From Carex sylvatica (Eukaryota; Streptophyta; Magnoliopsida; Poales; Cyperaceae), in NCBI GenBank assembly GCA_964058845.1, contig CAXKVR010000008.1:744001-808000 (forward strand): a DNA stretch of 64,000 bases, read 5' to 3'. Under the pieces are notes generated by a model that saw nothing but the letters and a program-made list of their open reading frames with translations, was not told where the DNA came from and did not search any database. A program made the translations under genes and the position numbers. Shown here in pieces: positions 58,101 through 64,000 of this stretch; position 1 is the stretch's first letter; every line of letters starts with the position of its first letter.

Positions 58101-59333
58101 AATGGTCGTCGAGCTGGTTCAGGACATGAAGCAGGGTCACTATCCTCGTCTTCTTGCTCCAGTATGTTTTTGGCGGCGGCGGTGGTGGTGGCGGAGGCAG
58201 AGGTGGTGAAGTTAGAGGTGCAGTCTCATTTTCCTAGGCGGATTATATGTAATTAGTGATTTAGTTCCTTTTAGTTGCTATTTTCTGTTGTTGATTTCTG
58301 TAAGTGGTATAAGAAGTTAACAACAATTCAAATAGATTGATAGGGTGGTTGTATTCGGACAGGTAGTGAAGATAGAATTCAAAATACTACTCAGGAATTA
58401 TGACTTGAAGTTTACTTAAATGTGTTGATCTAAGGATTCTGTTTTCTTGATGCAAAACCAACAAATCTTTTACATCAGGATTAGACCATTTGAGGAACAA
58501 CCTTACACATAATATGAGTAATTAAGATTGGGCTGGGTCAAATTTATATGAGTAATTAAGCCCGTACACATAATATGTGTAATTAAGCCCGTACATGACA
58601 AGCAAGCCTAGTTAGGCAGTCTCTGAAAAAGTGAAAATTGCTAACTAAATGAAGTCTGATGAGATATGAGGACATATTAGGTTCATATTTTGCTCGCTAC
58701 AAAGCTAGAGTCACCTTTATATATCTTTATCATTTAGTCGATTTATCACTCATCAGATTTTAGTTGACTCTAATTGAAATTAACAGAGCTAAGTATACAC
58801 ATTTCAGTTACCAGCTTATAAGGATACTCATGCATCGTGTCTGGAGGGGGAGGTGGTAGTGATTCCTCATGCATCATGTCAGACGGTACCAACCCGGGTA
58901 CTGTCTCATAAAAATTACCTCCATCCCCATCTTCCTCTTCTGTTATTGAAGCGGCCATTGGCACCTTCCCCTTGTTCTTCGACACCTTAACCAGAGGTGC
59001 AGAAGACGACCTTTGCAGTGGGGACATCATCTCTTCGCTCCCAGGGACAGGCGGTGGTGGTAAAATCCTATCAGCAGGCGGATTTACAGCTGACCTAGCT
59101 GAAGAGTAGGTAATAGTTGCAGTGTGGTGGGTTCGATGGATGTCGGAGATGGCCGACTCACCTTGTGCGTAGTCTGAGAGTGCCGCACCCGTGTTTTTCA
59201 GAGAGACAGCATAGGCTGAATGGGCTGCCGCCAGGCCGTTACGGGCCACCACGGCCTCTCCAATGAACCGCTTGCGGTCCTTGCATCGTGCCACAGTTTC
59301 TTCCTGATAGACTTTCGATTGACCACACCCCAT
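55158..59333 (-). CDS. DUF630/DUF632 protein (NRG2 / REL2 type)
   Basis: Six exons join in frame: 58812-59333, 58011-58233, 57680-57855, 57022-57245, 56286-56712 and 55158-55565. They total 1980 bases or 659 residues. The N-terminus MGCGQSK fits N-myristoylation at Gly2 and a lipid on Cys3, so membrane attachment is likely. DUF630 covers residues 1-60 (VARCKDRKRFIGEAVVARNG, AHSAYAVSLKNTGAALSDYA). Proline runs (PPPPVPG, and PPPPP twice) lie between. DUF632 is helical and runs from about residue 205 to 520 (NQLDDHFLKASASAHNVLKN, WEKKLYDEVK, LWRMWEAMHEHH, WHAQFHKLTTYQRDYVNVLT). The tail holds a coiled coil (RKELEKKKRQFEDW). Known relatives include Arabidopsis NRG2 (nitrate signalling) and rice REL2 (leaf shape); which role applies here is not shown. 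The acceptor of the last exon (AAAG|GTTATG) was chosen by phase. Confidence 0.9.
55814..56185. mobile_element. MITE in the last intron of the DUF630/632 gene
   Basis: TAGGTGTGAAAACGGA at the left is mirrored by TCCGTTTTCACCCCTA at the right; inner ATCCGTATCC and GGATATGGATA words also pair. It is 372 bp with no frame. It lies between the exons ending at 55565 and starting at 56286. Confidence 0.8.
56878..56904. repeat. interstitial telomere-like repeat (AAACCCT)n
   Basis: Three full AAACCCT units plus AAACC, inside the intron 56713-57021. Confidence 0.9.
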
Positions 59334-59364
59334 ATTTGGTGCTTAATTTCTTCTTCTCTCTTCT

Positions 59365-59416
59365 TTCTCTCCTCTCCCTCTCTCTCCCTCTCTCTCCGTG
59401 TGTGTGTGTGTGTAGT
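59365..59416. repeat. (CT)n and (GT)n microsatellite in the DUF630/632 leader
   Basis: CTCTCTCC runs followed by about nine GT units, 30-85 bases upstream of the start codon of the minus-strand gene, thus GA- and CA-rich in its 5' UTR. CT/GA tracts in plant leaders are often polymorphic. Confidence 0.85.
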
Positions 59417-61212
59417 GTGAACACCGGGACAGAAGTAGTAGAGAAAAAAGAGGGTCGGTAATGGGAGATGCTTTATGCTTTAGCTTTTGCGAGGTTAAGT
59501 AAAGTGTGCGCTTTTGGGAGGGAATAAAGGCGCCGTCCCGTTGCATGAAAACCGAGCCGATTAGAGAAGAGAGCGCTTTAGTTTCTGACAAGTAGGTCTT
59601 TCAGTGTATTTGATTTTGTTTTGATAGGTGGGGCCGGGTCCGGATCCCTAAAGTAATCTAATTTTTGAGTTTTGATTCGAGACCCTTTAATTCAAATCCA
59701 TCGCTCGAGATCGTTTTGGAATTCAGATTCGTTGTTGAATGTGCGCGCTACTTCAAATAGATTATCGTAGATTCGAATTAGACGATCATGATCTAAAATC
59801 CAACTTTTAATTTACTTCAGTGGATCTGATTCGTGGAAGTAGTGGAGTGTTTGAACGGTAAAAACACAAAAAAATGGCCAAGGTTTGAAAGGATTATCTC
59901 TTTTATTTACGTCAATTGTTTTTTAGAGAGAAATATATATATTTATTGATAATTTTTATATAATTTAATAAAAAATATTATGCAACTGTTAGTTTGATCT
60001 TCATTAGCAACATAAAAATGTTATACACTCAATCTTTTTTCTTTTTCTTTTTTTTAAATTTCATAGTAGAAAGTACTAATGAAGTATTTACATTAGCAAG
60101 TGCAGCACATCACATAGATCAAAATTTATAATTACATCAAACATAGAACTAAAACAATGCCTTACTCAAAATGCGTAAAAATGAGAGTCTCTCATAAAAA
60201 CCCACATCAATAAAATATAAAAAAGAAAAAAGAAAAAAAAGCCAAACTATCAATTAATCTATTGAAATTGATTTAGAAGAACTTCCTCGATCGACGTATG
60301 AAACTCACTTGTAAGATGTAATTAATCCTTTCTACCAATATTTTCGGTGGCAGAGACTTTCATCTGAAAACATGCTTATTTATCTATTTCCCAAGTATCC
60401 ACGTTGTACAATATACTATATAGTATTCACGAATTCTAACACAATATACTATAATAAATTTCTATTTAAATTAATACAGATACATCAGTGATCGATGCTT
60501 GACGCACAAGGCAAACAAATAAATAAGTTTGTTGACAAAGCAATTTTGTTTTGAACTCGATCACCAATCAATCAATGGAAATAAATCTGAGGAATAACAT
60601 GCATGAATTTATTATTCTGATTGTAAACTGTTAATTTCGTTGAAATTTGTACATAAATAAATTTCTTTACTGAAATTCTTGTATAGGAAAATTTGAACAG
60701 TTAAAATTAAAATAACATGTTCCTGTTATTTCTTTTGAAATAACAATGTGTTGCTACGTCACTGGTATTATCATGAGTTCTCATTTATATCTAATAAAAA
60801 TAAACAAATAGTAAGTATTGTCGGCAATTGATTATTTTACCGTTTTTTTACATTATTCACATTTAACGTATGATTCACATTTACGAAACAAGATTATTGC
60901 TATTGTTGTTACGATAATAAGAATATTATTAAATGTTTTTATTTTATCAAATTAAGAATTCTCTATATTTGTAGTTTCATCTTCAGAATAAATATATCAA
61001 ATTTTATCTGTACTATATGTAGACGGAATATGTTTCATGTATTAAGATATCTAACCATAATGGTTTGTTGATTTTTTTCTTCTTAATAACCTAAAACTAT
61101 ATTACAATGAGTTTATTGTAGTTTTCTAAAATGCCTCGACCCCAGTCTATTCGCTAGGCCATTTAGTCAATTATTTTACTTTTAATGAAGTTTGGACTTA
61201 TAAACCTGATTT
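59417..61212. other. divergent intergenic region, left part
   Basis: It should hold the promoter of the DUF630/632 gene near 59420-59700. The rest is AT-rich, without a recognised gene. Confidence 0.5.
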
Positions 61213-61612
61213 TTTCAATTACACATTTTTTTGGTGACACCGAATTACACTCTTTATTTTCAAAGTTTTCAAATTTTAAATAGTCGATCTAAACCATTGA
61301 ATATGATGTATATATTAAAATGTGCTTGCAGATCAAATTTTATATTTTTTTTGAATTTTTCTTACTATTTATTAAGTATTTTACAAAACCACTGTTTTCA
61401 AACCATTGAATTTTTGTATCAATATTAATAAATAGTAAAAAAATTCAAAAAAAATGTAAAATTTCATCCGCAAGTATATTTTAACATATCCATCATGTTG
61501 AACGGTTTGGATCGACTGTTTGAATTTTGAAAATATGGTTTGAATCGACTGTTTGAATTTTGAAAATATAAAATGTAATTCAGTGTCACCAAAAAAGAGT
61601 GTAATTGGATCA
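61213..61612. mobile_element. foldback MITE, about 400 bp
   Basis: CAATTACACATTTTTTTGGT and GACACCGAATTACACTC at the left are mirrored by AATGTAATTCAGTGTCACC and AGAGTGTAATTG at the right. Inside, GATCTAAACCATTGA mirrors GAACGGTTTGGATC. A short direct repeat (GTTTGAATTTTGAAAATAT) doubles part of the right arm. Confidence 0.85.
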
Positions 61613-61628
61613 CTCCTTCTTTTTTTAA

Positions 61629-61856
61629 TATTATCACAATCATCTCAACCACGTAAATTACTACTAATTAATATTTCATGTTCCAGATGAAATAATAAAT
61701 GTATTTAAAATTTAAACTGTTTTATTTAATCGGCACAACTGCATTTTTAAATATTATCACAATTTTCTCAACCACGTGAGTTACTACTAATTAATATTTC
61801 ATGTTCCTGATAAAATAATAAATGTATTTAAAATTTAAACTGTTTTATTTAATCGT
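61629..61856. repeat. tandem duplication, 123-bp period
   Basis: ATTATCACAAT ... CTCAACCACGT ... ACTACTAATTAATATTTCAT ... TAAACTGTTTTATTTAATCG occurs twice with few differences, offset about 123 bases. Confidence 0.9.
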
Positions 61857-61962
61857 CTCAATTTTGATTTCGCTCGCGCAGTCCACTACACAGATGACTT
61901 CACAGATGATGGCCACAGGCTTTTCTCCACTAACTTTCACTTGGCAAATTGGCGGAGCGTCT

Positions 61963-62122
61963 ATCCTCTGAGATATCTCATATTTTGCGTGACCGACGTG
62001 TCCAGTGCCTATTCGGGATAGCGCAGGGGCAGTATTTTGTTTGTTCGAGATTCGTGTAGAACGTATTTGAACGGTTGAGATTTTCCAAAGAATCACCCAA
62101 AATACGAGATATCTCAGAGGAT
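61963..62122. repeat. inverted repeat upstream of CSP41A
   Basis: ATCCTCTGAGATATCTCATA with TTTTGCGTGA (61963-61992) pairs with TCACCCAAAATACGAG and ATATCTCAGAGGAT (62093-62122), about 28 of 30 positions. It ends 231 bases before the CSP41A start codon, so it falls in the promoter region. Confidence 0.85.
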
Positions 62123-62352
62123 GCGAATTAGAATTGGCGGTCTTGAATTTCGCACCACCGGGGGTTCGGGATGAGAGAGTATCCAATCGTGCCTAAACCT
62201 GTTACACATACGCCTATGTCGCATCTTCTTCAGGCTTCTCTTTCTTCCAGTCGGCTCACGTAAACCACTTTCCGGGATCATCATAAATTAACCCATTCCA
62301 CACATCTCCCTCTCTTCCTATCGTCTCTCGCTCCCTCTCTCAGTCACTGACC

Positions 62353-63898
62353 ATGGCTACTTCCACTTCCTTCTCCACATTCGCACTTCTCCCTCAGCGC
62401 AAATCTCCTCGCTTATCAACTGTGATATGCTCCTTCTCTCCTCTCCCCTCGGTCTCCCATATCTCGCAGTCTTCACTCTCCTCTCAGTTCCTCTCCATTT
62501 CCCAACCATTGAACAAATACAGTTTTTCAAAAAGACCCCAGTTTTCATCAAAATTTGTTGTCAAGGCCTCAGCGGATAAAAAGAAAGTATTGATTGTCAA
62601 TACTAACAGTGGTGGGCATGCTGTGATCGGCTTCTACTTTGCAAAAGAGCTGTTGGCATCCGGTCACGAGGTCACTGTGCTTACAGTTGGTGAAGAGGCT
62701 TCTAGTAAGATGAAGAAACCTCCATTTACTAGATTTTCGGTAATCTTTTCTAAATTTGCTGCTATAATTGGACCTTTAATCCTAGTGCTCAATGGTCCTG
62801 TATAATACTGATAAGTACCAGATGATTGCAGAAGCAATTGTTCATGAGTCCAGGTTGCCTGCCTTTCGCTCAAATGAAAAAAAAAATACCATCTGATATG
62901 AGAACTGTAAAATGATAATAATAGTGGTGTATCATGTCTCGTTACCCCTGTACCCCCACTCTGCCAGTAAATAACTGGCCCTCAGCATAGTTTTTCTTTT
63001 TAACTTTTTCGAAGCACACTGGCTGAGAGGTCCCTGGACTTTTATTTTTGTCTTGTTTTATTATTTATATATTCTCGGTACATAAAAAATCCATCTCAAT
63101 TTTTTCGTTTCCCCTTTCTGCTTTGATTTTCTCTATGTACTCTCCCAAATTTCAATTCATCATTTCATTTGCTACAAATTACAAAAAAAATGATAACTAC
63201 CAATAGCCCCAAAGGTTGAAATGAACAGTTTTTTTCTTTTCAATACTAAATCTGTGCTTTCTAATTGTATGCATAATCTGATTCAATACTTGAAATATTG
63301 AAGTGCAGAATCCATATACATTTAGAAGATTGTATATTTTATCTAATTAATCCTTTTTGCCCACCCTTGATGAGTTCTCTGGCTCTGCGGCTGCCAGATT
63401 GAAACTTTAGTTCCGTATGGAAACGATCAGAATTTTGTTAACCCTGTAATAGGCAAATCATTCATTATACATTTCTCTAAAAAAACAAGATCGGAATGTT
63501 AATTACTAATGATAATGAACTACTGTCAAAAAAATAAAAAAAAAGTAATAATAATAAACTTTTTTTTTTTTAATCAAAACAATTTTGAGAAGTAAGAATA
63601 ATATGAGAAAAAAATCGAAATATATTGATAATTACTTCAGAAAAAAACGCAATATGATTTTTTGGAGGTTTTAAAGGTTACTTCATTAGGTCACTGGCCT
63701 TACAGTTGAAGATTTTCTTATCCAATTATTTTTATCATTTATATATATCTTATTTATATGGTTTCCCCTTTGTTAGGAATTGGTGAGTGCTGGAGGAAAA
63801 ACAATCTGGGGAGAACCGTCTGAAGTAGAGAAAGTGGTAGATGGGGCCACATTTGATGTAGTGCTAGATAACAATGGAAAAGATTTGGATGCTGTCAA
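62353..63898 (+). CDS. CSP41A: CSP41A, chloroplast stem-loop binding protein (partial)
   Basis: This is a plastid protein of the atypical short-chain dehydrogenase fold. It binds and protects, and can cut, chloroplast transcripts, working with CSP41B near ribosomes and RNA polymerase. Exon 1 is 62353-62739 (129 codons) and exon 2 is 63777-63898; the rest lies beyond the window. A Ser/Pro-rich transit peptide covers about residues 1-72 (end near VVKAS). The nucleotide-binding strand follows ([20 protein letters not shown]), where the usual GxxGxxG is altered as in CSP41A of other plants. Exon 2 reads [18 protein letters not shown] and [16 protein letters not shown], which separates it from CSP41B. 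Exon 2 ends in phase 2 (AA|GTGTGT). Intron 1 is 1037 bases. The start codon has the good context ACCATGGCT. Confidence 0.93.
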
Positions 63899-64000
63899 GT
63901 GTGTCAATTTCTTTTGTTTCCCCGGCTGATAACTTTTAATAATTTTTTTCCTTTGAACTCCTATTGTCGTTGCGCCCAGCAAGTTTACTGTGTACTGTTA

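Overview
The window reads as nuclear DNA of a flowering plant, most likely a eudicot. It is AT-rich, its genes carry many small GT-AG introns, and large parts consist of retrotransposons and miniature inverted-repeat elements. The species cannot be named from the sequence alone. I rebuilt exon structures by reading splice junctions and checking codon phase by hand.

Five host protein genes are supported. (1) A signal peptide peptidase (minus, 3206-7370, 11 coding exons, 346 aa). (2) An intronless adenylate isopentenyltransferase of cytokinin synthesis (plus, 11045-12028, 327 aa). (3) An alpha/beta-hydrolase of the DUF1749 type (minus, 49414-52956, 9 exons, 346 aa). (4) A DUF630/DUF632 protein of the NRG2/REL2 type (minus, 55158-59333, 6 exons, 659 aa). 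(5) The first two exons of CSP41A, a chloroplast RNA-binding protein (plus, from 62353, cut by the window end). They do not form a pathway; the gene ends look like ordinary euchromatin.

The middle (about 12.6-48.8 kb) is accessory DNA. 13391-30116 is a three-layer nest: an old Ty3/gypsy-type LTR fragment, entered by a Ty1/copia element (16405-29864, 241-bp LTRs, 5-bp duplication ATCCC), itself entered by a young Athila/Tat-like gypsy element (18644-27131, 2.1-kb LTRs, duplication ATAGC) that keeps gag and protease but has no reverse transcriptase or integrase. 32266-34755 looks like a solo LTR with a 394-bp direct repeat on each side. 39085-44868 is a complete Mutator-like transposon with terminal inverted repeats of over 100 bp and an 11-bp target duplication. 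It carries a decayed plant-mobile-domain gene and a strong hairpin behind that gene. Many small foldback or MITE elements lie in introns and intergenic DNA.

The left end holds a 145-bp-period tandem array, next to a LINE-type RNase H relic; a second LINE relic lies at 8871-10390. No tRNA, rRNA or CRISPR array was recognised.
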